Source: Begonia masoniana
Lineage: Eukaryota; Streptophyta; Magnoliopsida; Cucurbitales; Begoniaceae
Reading direction: 5' to 3'
NCBI GenBank assembly: GCA_022432975.1
Contig: CM039512.1
Span: forward strand, 44,553,124-44,617,123
DNA length: 64,000 nt
A program made the position numbers and the translations under genes. The notes under the pieces are model-generated. The model saw only the letters and a list, made by a program, of their open reading frames with translations, was not told the origin of the DNA and did not search any database. Of the stretch, positions 11,749-23,534 are shown piece by piece (positions within the stretch are counted from its first letter, which is position 1; each line of letters begins with the position of its first letter).

Positions 11749-13033
11749 TGTAGGATCGAGTTGTCTAAGAGGGGGGGTGAATTAGACCTTTTTAAATTTT
11801 CTTGATTACTAACTACAAGCAGTCAACCAGTAAATATAAATAGAGAGATAGAGAGAAAAATCAACACACAGATTTTTACGTGGTTCGGCCAAAGCTTGCC
11901 TACATCCACGCTTCAAAGTTCACCCCTTGAAGATCCTTAACCTTCTCCTCAGTGAGAAAAACAGATCGGAATTCCGGGCTCCGATCAACTGCCTTTACAA
12001 TTCTGGATTATTCTTCACGGGCGATAATCCACTGCCTTATACAGATTTGAGTTTGTAATAATCAAAACAATCTAAACTCCCTCAAAGGTTAAATCTCAAG
12101 TTTAGGTTCGAGAGGAGTAGATGAAATACAGAGTATGAATATTTTACAGATTAGGGCTCAAGAATAAAATTCGCAAAAAATTGGATCTTCATGCTCTAAC
12201 CTCGGCTTAAATACTCTGTCTTATTTTCAGCTCAGAATTGAATGCTTCTTTCTTCAAATGAAAAATGTTACCGTTGGGAAGCATCCGTACTAGATCAGGT
12301 AGCCGTTGCCGTCTGTAGTTGCAAGTCGTCGTCGCCATTAAAGTTCTAGAGTTAATGCTGAAAACGACGTCACTGTAGCTTCGCGGCTATTTTGAATTCT
12401 AGCGGAAGATCGTCGGTAGAAGCAGCTTTAAAGCAGCTATCGGCATGAGTATCTTCAAAACGCCATCGGTAGATGCAACATGATAAGTCATCGGCAGATG
12501 CAAGCTTTGAAGTCCATCGGCAGATGCAATCTTGACAGCTATCGGCATGAGTATCTTCAAAACGCCATCGGTAGATGCAACATGATAAGTCATCGGCAGA
12601 TGCAAGCTTTGAAGTCCATCGGCAGATGCAAGCTTTGAAGTCCATCGGCAGATGCAAGTTGATATGTCATCGGCAAATGCAGGCTTTGGATGCCATCGGC
12701 AGAAGCATTCTTTTCTTTGTCGTTTAGCGATCGGTTTAAGGAACTCTTCTTTGTCGTTTAGTGATTGCCATCGGTATGTGTTGCTTCAAATCCCATCGGC
12801 AGAAGCACTTTGAAACTCATCGGCAGATGTAACCTTTGAATAAATTATTTAGCTCTGTACACTTAACCCGATTCATTAGACAACTAAAATACCTTTTTCA
12901 AGGGTATTTCCACAGGATTAAAATCAATGCATAATTCAATATTCTCATTTTATAAACATAATCAAATTACTTACTTATCATTCAAATACATCATCAAAAA
13001 TATATTTGGACTTAAACTCTATTTAAGTCAACA
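11749..13033 (-). repeat. 5' LTR of Sirevirus A
   Basis: Partner of 2811-4129, 34 bp shorter, mainly because one minisatellite unit and part of a G run are missing. It is followed by the cggaa duplication. Confidence 0.93.
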
Positions 13034-13038
13034 CGGAA

Positions 13039-13242
13039 CACCAGATTTACGTGGAAAACTCTTTCGGGGAAAAACTACGGGCAGAGGAACGAATCTACTA
13101 GGAAGATTGGAGATACAATTGCAGGTTTTGCTGCTCTAGTTTACAAGTATTTATAGAGAAACAAAAACTTAATAACATCATGGGCCCAACCTAACTCAAC
13201 TAGAATTCGGGTCACCCAAATTCCAACAATCTCCACCTTGAC
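13039..13242 (-). repeat. copia LTR 2, inner fragment with polypurine tract
   Basis: On the minus strand the tract AAGGTGGAGAT (13229-13239) is followed by an LTR start TGTTGGAATTTGGG at 13228 and a TATA box CTATAAATA near 13152-13160. It is the inner part of the LTR whose other end is 2763-2810. Orientation shows that the element body lay at higher coordinates. Confidence 0.75.
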
Positions 13243-14042
13243 ACGAATTCTACGTGAGAGATCCAACGGGATACTCGGCCCAACTCAAAGCGAATCCAAA
13301 ACACTGAACTCTGACAATCTCCACCTTCAAAGAAATTCCGGTGCAAGGAAACAAATCTTTCAAAAATTTCCTCTCTTCACTGTTCGACAACACGACAGTG
13401 GCTAGCCCTATCATCGTAGGGCCTTCTCCTTTCTTCACTGTTCGACAACAACGACAGTGGCTAATTTTTCCACATGAGGGTTTTCTCTTTTTCATCACTA
13501 CTTGATAACGACACAATGGCAACCATTTTTTTTTTCTTTGGAAAAAAACTGAGGGCACCTGCAGCTTTGGTTTTGTCTTCACTACATCCAACCACCCTAC
13601 CACCTTCATTAATGTTCACCCATTAATGGCATTTTCTCCTCTCATAAAACCAATTCTTTTTCCAAGTCAAAAATTGTAGGCTTTTCCAATCCAATGCCAA
13701 CTCCCGTCAATGCCAACTCCCTACCAACCATCAAATTCTGGAGGGACCACCAATAAATGCTGGAGGGACAAAAGCGCTTTGAAGAGGAGACAATAAGTGG
13801 ACGACCTATGCTCGGCTTCTCTTTAACAGGCCGAGGAAGAAACTTCAAAGAGTTGAAAAAAGGAACCCCCCATGAACTAACGGTTTTATTGGGAATGAAG
13901 GGTGAACAAGATGACCCTATTTTTCTACTGAGATTTTATCCAACCTTTCTCAACTATGATCCAAGACTATCTAATGAAAAATGTTCCTGAAGTAGTAGTA
14001 AGAGGGCCGCGACCACAGGGTTCTTCAAACTCCGCAGGTTGA
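13243..14042. other. non-coding remnant between copia LTR 2 and ferritin
   Basis: The first part looks like untranslated 3' interior of copia element 2. It repeats 'caatctccacctt' and has a direct repeat around 'cactgttcgacaac' (13379 and 13437). The rest (about 13650-14042) may be 3' flank or untranslated region of the ferritin gene. No protein is recognised. Confidence 0.5.
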
Positions 14043-15509
14043 TCAGTCCTTGGCATCGGCCTCATGGAGCATCATCTGATCGAAGTGCCAAACTCCTGGA
14101 ATTCCACCATTTAAGGCAATAAAGTAAGCATCTTTGAAAATGAGTAACTCTAAATGCATGGTACTATTCCTATATTCTTACCGTGTCCTTTGCCTACTCT
14201 TCTCAGCTGAGCCACACACTCAGATACTTTCTTGATGGCTTCAGCCTAAAAAGATACACCATTAAAGAAGAAAGTGAACAAGATATTGTTCTACATCTTT
14301 CTCACCCAAAGGATTTAGGCAGCGAGATTTGAATTCTATATTACCTGCTCACTTAAAAACTCACTTTCAATGTAATCCAGCAGCTGCACATCATGGCTAT
14401 TTTCAGCCACCTAAAGAATCGCATTAAAGGCAACCACTCAGACAAAGAGCTTATTCTTCAATGAAAATATATTGACATCCTTTAAAAATACAGGCTTTAC
14501 CTTGCATCAGTTAAACAACTTTTCAGAAGTCAGTTTCTCCAGAGACAATGCAAGTTCCATGGCTGAATCAAAATAATCATATTAGAAGACAAATAAGGCA
14601 AAAAAAAAGACAAACTACAATGATTTTCGAGTCCTGTAAACACCAATAAGTAAGGTAATACTTAAAGTTGAATTTTCATATCTCAGTGATGTAACACAAT
14701 ATAAGAAAAAGGGAAGGTAACTAAAATTAAAGGAAAAATGAAACAAGGAAATGCGTATTTGCTAAGTTTTTGCATAATTAACATGAAAGAGTTGAAATTG
14801 GCAATATTAGAGGCAATGGAACACACCATGTAGAGCATCTCCCTTCTCTCCATGATCAAACTCAGATAAAGGCATCACAATAGCCTGTAGATTAACTCTT
14901 CCACCACGCTTGTTCTGAAATTTGTCAGAGAGAAGATAACGACTCATTTCTAGCGCAAAATGATTGGGTTTATTATTTCAAGTACCTGGTATTGCATCAA
15001 TTTCTCAGCATGTTCTCTATCTTCTTCACTTGATTCCTAGAGAAACCTATAATCCCCACCGTCAAACAGTCACTTTTTGAGAAGAAAGAAAGGAAAAGTA
15101 GATAGAAATCTGATGAATTTCAAAGAAATTACTTGGCAAGACCCCTCAGAGCAACGTTTTCTCTGTCGAAGTAAGCAAATATGGCATGATACACGTACGA
15201 TACATTGTATTCCACGTTGAAGAAAAGAACAAATGATTTTCATTCCCAGAAGTATTACGACTATGTAGCCAATAAGAGTATTCAAAGGCACAGGTACGTT
15301 AGATCAAGTGATAGTGAAGTAATGGACATTTCATACTAAGCAAGCATTTTTTGGAGTGAAGTTTGATTGGCTGATTCGAGTGATAAATGGATAGAAATTA
15401 ACACGAGTACTCTTGAATTTTCTACAGTCTCAACAAAAATAGGGGGGAACAAAAAGAAGGCAAGAGGAAAAAAAAAAGCATACTTAATCTGCTCGTAGAT
15501 CACCGGCAC
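14043..15509 (-). pseudogene. plastid-type ferritin, exons 3' of the retrotransposon insertion
   Basis: Ferritin stores iron as a 24-subunit shell, in plants mostly in plastids. Exons on the minus strand with GT-AG borders: 15133-15216 ([20 protein letters not shown]), 14986-15036 (ESSEEDREHAEKLMQYQ), 14827-14914 ([19 protein letters not shown]), 14501-14562 (MELALSLEKLTSEK), 14345-14410 (QLLDYIESEFLSEQ), 14182-14245 (AEAIKKVSECVAQLRRVGKG), 14043-14095 (VWHFDQMMLHEADAKD, stop). A further partial exon (15484-15509) ends in EQI. The ferroxidase Glu, Glu/His, Glu and Gln positions are all recognisable. Damage: TGA at 14507-14509 replacing a Leu codon, an AA instead of AG acceptor before 15216, no recognisable codons for the FFK segment, and the 18.4-kb insertion at 15510. 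It was a real intron-containing gene, now a pseudogene. Confidence 0.9.
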
Positions 15510-16728
15510 TGAAAGTTTAAGATCAGTTATGCGATGTCACACAAGGATCCTCGTGTGACACCGATTTTTAATGCAATGATGGACAATATAAAAATACAGA
15601 AATAAATGACACAGGAGGTTGGTAACGCAGTTCGGCAACCAGCCTACGTCTGCGGGGCCACGCCCAGATATAAAAACATTTCTTTGAGTTCACAAAGTTA
15701 CAAGACAATCGGACTTATACAAATAAAGACTCTCTCTTATCTTTGTCGCCGCCTCAAGCTAACTTCCCCAAGGAAACTGTTTTTGCGAGATCCCCTCGAC
15801 TTTAGATCGACCTCTCCTGAGATCTAGATAACAACAAGATCCACTTGTTGTTGGTTCCTCCCGAAACCCGTGTTATGGTAAGATCCCCTCGCCCACGATC
15901 AAGAACGACAAGCTCCCCTTGTCTTAGAAATAGAACTCCTCCCAAGTTCGGATGCAGTCTCCTCCTGAGACTGAACTTCAATGAAGAACAAAAAATATTG
16001 CCTCCTGGACACCTCCTGGAACACCAAATCGAAGTCTTCGGATGCAATAATCAACACACTCAATAAAACGATGAAATTCACAGATTAGGTCGAGTGTGTA
16101 AAACAATCACAAACCCATACGCAGAAACGTAGGGAGTGAAAGAAAACTGACGGCTTGGAAAAACGAAGAAAACCTCCTCACGCGTAAAATCAAAACTCCG
16201 TCGTCAATCGGTTTTCACAGAAAACGAAAACCTTAAATAGCCTTGGTAACTTCCATATCTTCAATTCGTTCAGTTACAAAATCGAATTTAACATCGGAAG
16301 GAATAAGGAAAACAAATCTTAACTAATTCGGGTGTGTGACACTCCGTGTGACACTTTAGGAAAGTTTCTGTAACAACTCAGATATTCATCCAAAAATTGA
16401 GAAAAGAATCCCATTAATCATGGGAACTCGAAGCCCAGCAAATCGTACCAAATCTTCATCAAATCTACTTTCCAAATAAAAGTTTTCCAAAAAACAAGTG
16501 CCTTAAGTTTTTGGAAATAACTTCCCTAATATTCTTGTTTCCTTATTTTTCTCTTTCACAGAATCATCATGATTGCTCATATAATACCTTCCAATAATCT
16601 GAATAAGCTATTTCTTGATCACCAAGAAATAAATTGACAATTCAGAAAATAATGAAATAATATATTATTTCCATAATATATTGCCAAAAAATCAAGTGCC
16701 AACACATATGCAAATCTTTGCATTTACA
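15510..16728 (-). repeat. 3' LTR of Sirevirus B
   Basis: 1,219 bp, beginning TGTAAATGCAAAG and ending ACTTTCA on the minus strand; near-identical to 32669-33876 (1,208 bp). It has no tandem array in U3, unlike the LTR of element A. Confidence 0.93.
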
Positions 16729-17999
16729 ATCTCCCCCTTTGGCATTTTTTGGCAAAATCAATATATCATAGAGTTTCAATAACTCCCCCTGAATTGTAAC
16801 TCCCCCTGAATTGTGACTTCAAACAATCATATAGATATCACCTATCATATTGTATCAGAGAGAAGTGCATATCACACATACATGTGCATACCACACATAC
16901 ATATCACCAATCACCAAACACCAAATTACTCCCCCTTTTTGCCATAAAAAGACAAACATGTATATCAGAGAATGTCAACCTCTATAACAGCATCATAATC
17001 ACCAAATAATCACCATAGGGAGATAGTCAAAAACAGGAATATATAATATCCAGATAAGCACCAGAGTCGACATATATAAGAGAGGGAAATGGGAGAGCTA
17101 ACCATGTATTCTTGTCGTCTTCATTTTTCATAATTTGATCAAATAAGATCAAAAGATATTGAATTTCCAATTATGAACAGCAAAGCCGCTATTGTCCTGT
17201 TAATACCAGTTCTATGAGAAGTCGGCATCAAGAATCTCATACTTATTCGTAAGTTGTGAAGCTGGAAAATCTTTTCCATGGGTCAAGAAGCATCTGACAC
17301 CCCTAGTGACATCAATGAAAACTCTTGAATTTTCAACAATTTTGGTCTCTTTAACCTATTCCTTCACATTAGCAACTTTCTTTCTCTCAAAAATATCACC
17401 AGCAACATAACCATTCATGTACGCACCAGGGTAAGCATATAATAATCATAGTAAGGGTAAAGTATCCACCAAAAGATATATCCACAGAGCCAATATAGTC
17501 AGAAAATATCATATCCAGATGCAGATAGAGTAATTAACGAGTACCATAAGAATCAAAGAAAATATTCAGAGAACAACCATATTACTGAAATAGTCCAATG
17601 TTAAGCACTCTCTGGCCCACCTGCTGGAACATCCTCAGGAAAACCATCCAAAACATTAACCTGATCACTTGCTAGAAGCTTGTAGCTATTCCTAATTTCC
17701 TCCATAAACCAGTAGAATGAATCTTTGAAGAATAATTTAGATCTCAGCAAGTTGGGAAATAAACCCAATATAATAATTATGCTCAAAACTTCATTAAAAA
17801 TAGACTTCCAATATTTCATAAGAATAGACAGAATTTTGCAAGTCGCATACGATGTTGCTCCACAGAATATCATAATGTCCAGAATAATCACTTTCATAGA
17901 GGATGAGCAATACACAATAGATTGCCAAAAAAATAAAAAACAAACACCTAATGCAAGTAGCGATTTTTTTTTGTTAAATAAATAAAAGCAATAATCAGC
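16729..17999 (-). other. 3' non-coding zone of Sirevirus B with polypurine tracts
   Basis: AAAGGGGGAGAT at 16729-16740 abuts the LTR. Further CAGGGGGAGTTA-type tracts sit at about 16784-16791, 16801-16808 and 16929-16935. The remaining kilobase up to RNase H has no recognisable ORF (a 104-codon ORF at 17601-17915 has no family signature). This is where an env-like ORF would be in related elements. Confidence 0.75.
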
Positions 18000-20900
18000 T
18001 TACATAACACAGAGGCCTAGGGAAAACCTCAGCTCTTTAAACCTTACACCATCCAACGCCTTGGTGAAAATATTGGCAATCTGCTTTTCGGTCACCATAT
18101 GCTCTAAATTAATAATTTTGTCCTCTACTAAAGATCGAATAAAATGATGTCGTATGTCAATATGCTTTGTCCGTGAATGCTGAACAGGATTTTTAGAAAT
18201 ATTGATTGTACTCAAATTATCGCAGTAAAGGGCCATGACACCTTGTGTGACACCATAGTCCTTCATCATTGGTTTCATCCAAAGAAGCTGCGCACAGCTG
18301 CTACCTGCTGCTGTATACTCTGCCTCGGCTGTAGATAGAGAAATAGAATTCTGTTTCTTGCTAAACCATGACACTAAGTTATGTCCAACATAAAAACATC
18401 CACCCGAAGTGCTGTTTCGATCATCAGAACTTCCTGCCCAGTCAGCGTCACAATAACCAACCAGATTTGCATTAGAATCAAAAGAATACCAGATGCCATA
18501 ATCAGTTGTTCCACAAACATATTTTAGAATTCGTTTTACTGACACAAGGTGTGACTCCCTCGCATTGGCTTGAAATCGAGCGCATAAACCCACGCTATAA
18601 CAAATATCTGGTTGGCTGGCAGTAAGGTATAGTAGACTTCCAATCATGCTTCTATATAGACGCGGATCAACATCAACTCCCTTTTCATCTTTAGAGATTT
18701 TCTTGTGTGTCCCAAGGGGTGTTCTACGCGGGTGTGCATTCTCGAGGTTGAATTTTTTCAATAAATTCTTCGCATATTTGGCTTGGGAGATAAAAATACC
18801 ATTCTTTTCTTGCTGAATTTGAAGCCCAAGAAACTAAGCGAGTTCTCCAACCATACTCATCTCGAATTCACCGGTCATTTGATCAACAAACTCATCCACT
18901 ATCGCCTGTGACACCAAGCCAAACACTATGACATCAACATAAATTTGAGCGAGTAAACATTGACTTTTGTCACTGCGAACGAATATGAATTTATCTACTC
19001 CCCCTCGCTCATATCCCTTGGTTAATAGATATTGCGTGAGTCGTTCATACCATGCACGAGGGGCTTGTTTGAGCCCATATAACGCCTTCTTCAACTTATA
19101 AACATACTCGGGATGATGAGGGTCTTCAAAACCCTTTGGTTGAGCAACATAAACTTCTTCATTTAGAAACCCATTAAGGAACGCACTCTTCACATCCATT
19201 TGATATAACTTGAATCGCATAGCACAAGCAATAGACAATAAAAGCCGAATAGATTCAAGACGAGCAACCGGAGTGAATGTTTCATCAAAATCAATCCCTT
19301 CAATCTGAGAATACCCTTGAGCAACTAGCCGAGCTTTATTGCGAATAATGTTGCCATGCTCATCAGTTTTGTTCTTGTAAATTCACTTAGTACCAAAAAC
19401 ATTCACATCGGGAGGACACGGTACTAAGTCCCAAACTTGATTTCGGGAGAATTGACTGAGTTCTTCTTGCATAGCTCCTATCCAGTACTCATCTAGCAAT
19501 GCTTCTTTCACATTCTTTGGCTCAATTGTTGATGTAAAGCATGCCATTTGGATCATGTCTCGATAATTCACCCTCGGCTTATCTTTGGTTTGTATACCAT
19601 CATTCAGACCACCAATAATCTCATCTGTAGGATGATTCTTCTGAACACGTGTAAATGGTTGTTTGTTGTGTGTGATATCAGCTTCTACTTCATCAACAGT
19701 CTCTGTTTGATCTGGGACACCGCCTGAGACACCCTCTGTGACACAGGGTGGAACACTAGTGTCTTCATTATTTAAAATGTGGTCTGCATCATCTTTTGGA
19801 TTATGAGTTGTGTCCAGAGAGTCATCCACTTGAACATTTGCAGATTCGATGACAGTTCAAGTTCTTTTGTTGTAAACCCGATAGGCACGACTATTTGTAG
19901 CATAACCGAGAAAGATTGCTTCATCACTATTGGGATCAAGTTTCCCCCTATGTTCCCTGTCATTCAACACAAAGCAGAGACTGTCAAACGGATGAAAATA
20001 ATTAAGATTTGGAGTTTTACCTTCCCATATCTCATAGGGTGACATAGAAGTTTTACTGTGGAGATACACCCGATTAATGGTATAACAAGCTGTATTCATA
20101 GCCTCAGCCCAAAATTTTTGAGGAACATCTCTTTCATGTAGCATTACTCGAGTCATCTCTGCCAATGTACGATTCTTCCTTTCAACGACTCAATTTTGTT
20201 GAGGAGTTTTTGGTGCCGAGAATTCATGAGCAATTCCGAGATGCTTACAGAAATCCGAGAAGTCAGAATTTTCAAACTCTCTTCCATGGTCACTGTGGAT
20301 GCGAATAATCTTCAAGATAACACAATCTTTTTCACGTTGGAGACGAGTACACATTGACTTGAAGGCTCTAAAAGTGTCGGACTTTTCTTGGAGAAATTCC
20401 ATCCATGTGTAACGTGAGAAGTCATCAACAGTAACGAAGACATACCGTTTTCCTCCAATACTTTCAACCGGCATTGGCCCCAGTTCAAGCACACGGGTAG
20501 TCGTGGATGACTGGGACATCGGGTGTGACACCTTGGTTTACTTTTCGATTTGACATGGTCCCCATAATTTGGCTTCATCAAATTTTAATTCAGGAATTCC
20601 TCGGACAGCACCTTTCGAAATAATCTTCTCTAGCATTCTGAAATTAACATGTCCAAACTTTCTATGCCATAAGATAGTGTCTTTCATACTCGACCAAAGG
20701 CAGGTAGACGAGGAATAAATAAGATAACAATTGTCTGATAATCTAACTCCTTCAATAACAAAATTTTTGTTTTGATCGGACACAACACATCTTTCTCTCG
20801 TAAATTGCACATTCAGATCTTGATCACAAAGCTGGCTAATACTGATTAGGTTGGATTTCAAACTATTTACCAATAAAATATTACTCAACTTTGGTAAACC

Positions 20901-21338
20901 AGGAACATTCAACATTCCCCTGCCAATGACATCCGATGTAACACCGTTGCCGAATGTAACTTTTCCCACGGATTCAGGTACAATATCCTTCAAGTATCTC
21001 TCTTCACCTGTCATATGTCTTGAACAGCCACTATCAAAATACCATACATTAGTTCCGATTGCCTTTAGTGAAAGATGTGTAACATTACACTTCAAATTTG
21101 ATTTCATCACCCATTTCTGATACGGGAATCTGTAGGAAGAGGCATTTCTAATAGTACCCAATCTTAAGTCAGCAAGATAAGTAAAACATTTAGGGCGAAT
21201 ATGACCTCGGCGTTGGCAATAATGACATACAGTGACATATTTGTTACCTTTACTGCTTGAGGCACGATAGGAGTCATAGGAATTTGATTTTCTGTCAATT
21301 CTAGAAGTTCTGTTTGCAACTTGCTTCCCTTCTGTCAA
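18000..21338 (-). pseudogene. gag C-terminus and pol of Sirevirus B, with in-frame stops
   Basis: Read on the minus strand from 21338: a CCHC knuckle (CHYCQRRGHIRPKC), protease (WYFDSGCSRHMTGE), pre-integrase region, integrase (TVDDFSRYTWMEF, TPQQN...VVERKN), hinge, RT ([10 protein letters not shown]) and RNase H (YCDADWAG, AEAEY, HIDIRHHFIR, FTKALDG), ending at 18000. The whole stretch stays essentially in one frame but has stops near 20535, 20189, 19856, 19382 and 18833. The RT active site reads YVDV instead of YVDD (18930-18932), so RT is dead independently of the stops. The gag part is continued at 31184 beyond the gypsy insertion. Confidence 0.9.
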
Positions 21339-21339
21339 A

Positions 21340-23499
21340 TCCGAGTTATCTGAACCCGGTTCGCTACATAAAATACTGAACCGAACTATGACTTTTTGGG
21401 AAATTTTAAAATTTCATTCAATGATCAGGAATTGACTCTTAAAACGTTAAAACTTGTAGCGGAAAAATCATCATAAAAACAATATCTATTAAATAGTTAA
21501 AATATTCAAGGCAGTTGGTTGAAGGAGAAAAAGAAAACAGAACACGTCGACCGATCACTAAACGACAAAAGTCTTTTACTCTCAAACAAAACATAACACA
21601 TTGACCGGTCACTAAACGACAAAACATTCTCAGCTCATATCTGTCGATAGAACAAACTACGTCTTTTGATCGCTAGATGACAAAAAATCCTCAATTCACA
21701 TCTACCGATCGCAAAACGACAAATTTCTTCCTACATCATCCGATTACCAAAACGACAACGCTACTAAAGACTTATACCGAAGACATCTACCAATGGCTAC
21801 TACTGAAGACATCTTCCGATGGCTTTTCCTGAAGACATCTTCCAATTACAAAACGACAAATTCTAATACTCACATCCACCAATGGACTAAATCCACCGAT
21901 AGACAAAACTCTCGACTTCTGCCGATAGACATCATCTACCAATAGATCAAAAATACTCAACATCTGCCGATAGACATCATCTACCTATAGATAAAAAATA
22001 CTCAACATCTGCCGATAGACATCATCTATCGATAGATAAAAAATACTCAACATCTGCCGATAGACATCATCTACCGATAGATCAAAAATACTCAACGAAA
22101 ACAACATAGCAACAATTTCACTATAAACAAAGAAAACTCTGACTACCAAAGAACTTGAGCATTTTACTAAAACCGTTCAAAACTACTTAAATCCGTGTAC
22201 TACTCCAAAATTTGGTAAAAACCACTATTAAACTAACAGAGTATCATTATCAGAAAGAGTCTCAAATTGTATTCAAAACATCAAAACTACTACTGTCATT
22301 AAACTCTCAACATATTTAAATTGAATCATGGTTTACTAAACCTTCTCATCTACTGACACCAGTTAAACTGCCCCATCAGTTCGCCAAGTCGAGGCATGAA
22401 TGTGCTCCCCTAACCAGCCTATTCCTCAGCATCCTCAGAAAACACACCTGCAGTTACCTCTTCACCTAAATCACAAAACTCATCTATTAGCCTAATGCTA
22501 AGTAAGTAAAGCTATAATGAAATGGAATGCAGAAACATAAATTCCTAAACATGCAGTTTCTACTTTCTCATCTTAGTTGCATATGCATTCGTTTCTGATC
22601 TGATCCCACTGTGAAATTAGGAGTTGGATCACTTCTCCCAAACTCATATATCCTCTCTCTTGATTAAGGGGCGGATTAGTTCCCTTAACAACTGTTCAGA
22701 TCCCCTTGTGAAATTGAGGTTTGGATCACTTCCCCCAAAGTCATACATCCTCTCTCTTGATTAAGGGGCGGATTAGTTCCCTTAACAACTGTTACAGTCT
22801 GTTCATTCCTTACCATGCCATTTCATGTAAATTCATTTTCGCATAGTTTTCAAAATATGATGCATGACATACAAACACATTCAAGCATGCACAACCCTAC
22901 TGTTTTGTGATGTAGGCCCGAAGGCACAAGCATACTTTACTTACTTGGTCTCCTGGAGATTGTTGGAAAAAGGCTACCTTGAGAGCTACTTAAACCTAAA
23001 ACCATAGACATGGTGTTAAGTAGATCTTCTCTAAATTTCATTTCTGCTATTCAGAAATCTAAGGAAACTAGTTCGGGAGCTCAGTCCATCGTACATTCCC
23101 GATTCACCACAAAACCCGAACTAGCTCGCACATACAGCATTCTAGATACACTCATTCTACCGCAAATAGATCTTCTAATGTACATTCTACTTTCATTATG
23201 ATTCATCAGTAAGAAGGAAACTGAGGGAAAACTCACCTAGATAGACGAAGAATCTAGCTGGAAAAATCGCCGAGAGGGAGTCTGCTGAGCTACTGAATGC
23301 CGAAAGAGGTAATAAAACAGTGGCGGCTAAAACCTTTAGCTGACCCCTTTTATTACACTAATTATTGCAAATTACGTCTTTGCCCATAGCAGCCAAGGCT
23401 TAACCTATTTAAACAACCAATCATAGACACTTAATTTCACAAGGAGTAAAGGTTACTAAAAGAGGTTATTAATTAAGGTGGACATTACCAGTTGCTACA
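21340..23499 (-). repeat. 3' LTR of the gypsy element, outer end eroded
   Basis: Aligns with 28172-31183. It has only about four units of the 44-45-bp repeat (21912-22096). It retains about 400 bp (22097-22503) that the other LTR lacks. Its outer terminus begins at ccgagttatctg, where the partner has TGTAGCGCCTCGAGTTATC. Confidence 0.9.
21912..22096. repeat. four-copy 45-bp repeat in gypsy 3' LTR
   Basis: Units of catctgccgatagacatcat followed by ctaccgatagatcaaaaatact. The units differ by single bases, so this copy is less homogeneous than the large array at 28688-30187. Confidence 0.9.
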
Positions 23500-23516
23500 A
23501 TCTACCCTCCTAAAAA
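23500..23516 (-). other. polypurine tract of the gypsy element
   Basis: The minus strand reads TTTTTAGGAGGGTAGAT directly before the LTR TGTAGCAACTGG. Confidence 0.75.
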
Positions 23517-23534
23517 GAATTTTGTCCTCAAAAT

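Larger units (their letters stand above)
2811..13033 (-). mobile_element. Sirevirus-type copia retrotransposon A, full length, defective
   Basis: A complete element of 10,223 bp with two LTRs (1,319 and 1,285 bp) that start TGTTGACTTAAAT and end CCTACA on the minus strand, flanked by the perfect 5-bp duplication cggaa (2806-2810 and 13034-13038). Internal order on the minus strand is primer-binding site, gag, protease, integrase, reverse transcriptase, RNase H, an env-like ORF, and a GGGGGAGAT polypurine tract. Long LTRs, a long gag with two knuckles, an extra ORF behind pol and extra polypurine-like tracts are the known hallmarks of Sireviruses. Several frameshifts break gag, pol and the env-like ORF. 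The LTRs differ by scattered substitutions and one repeat-unit indel, so the insertion is not brand new. Confidence 0.93.

Noticed and set aside
17601..17915. 104-codon ORF in the 3' zone of Sirevirus B as an env-like gene
   Set aside because: No similarity in composition or motifs to the env-like ORF of element A; likely chance.
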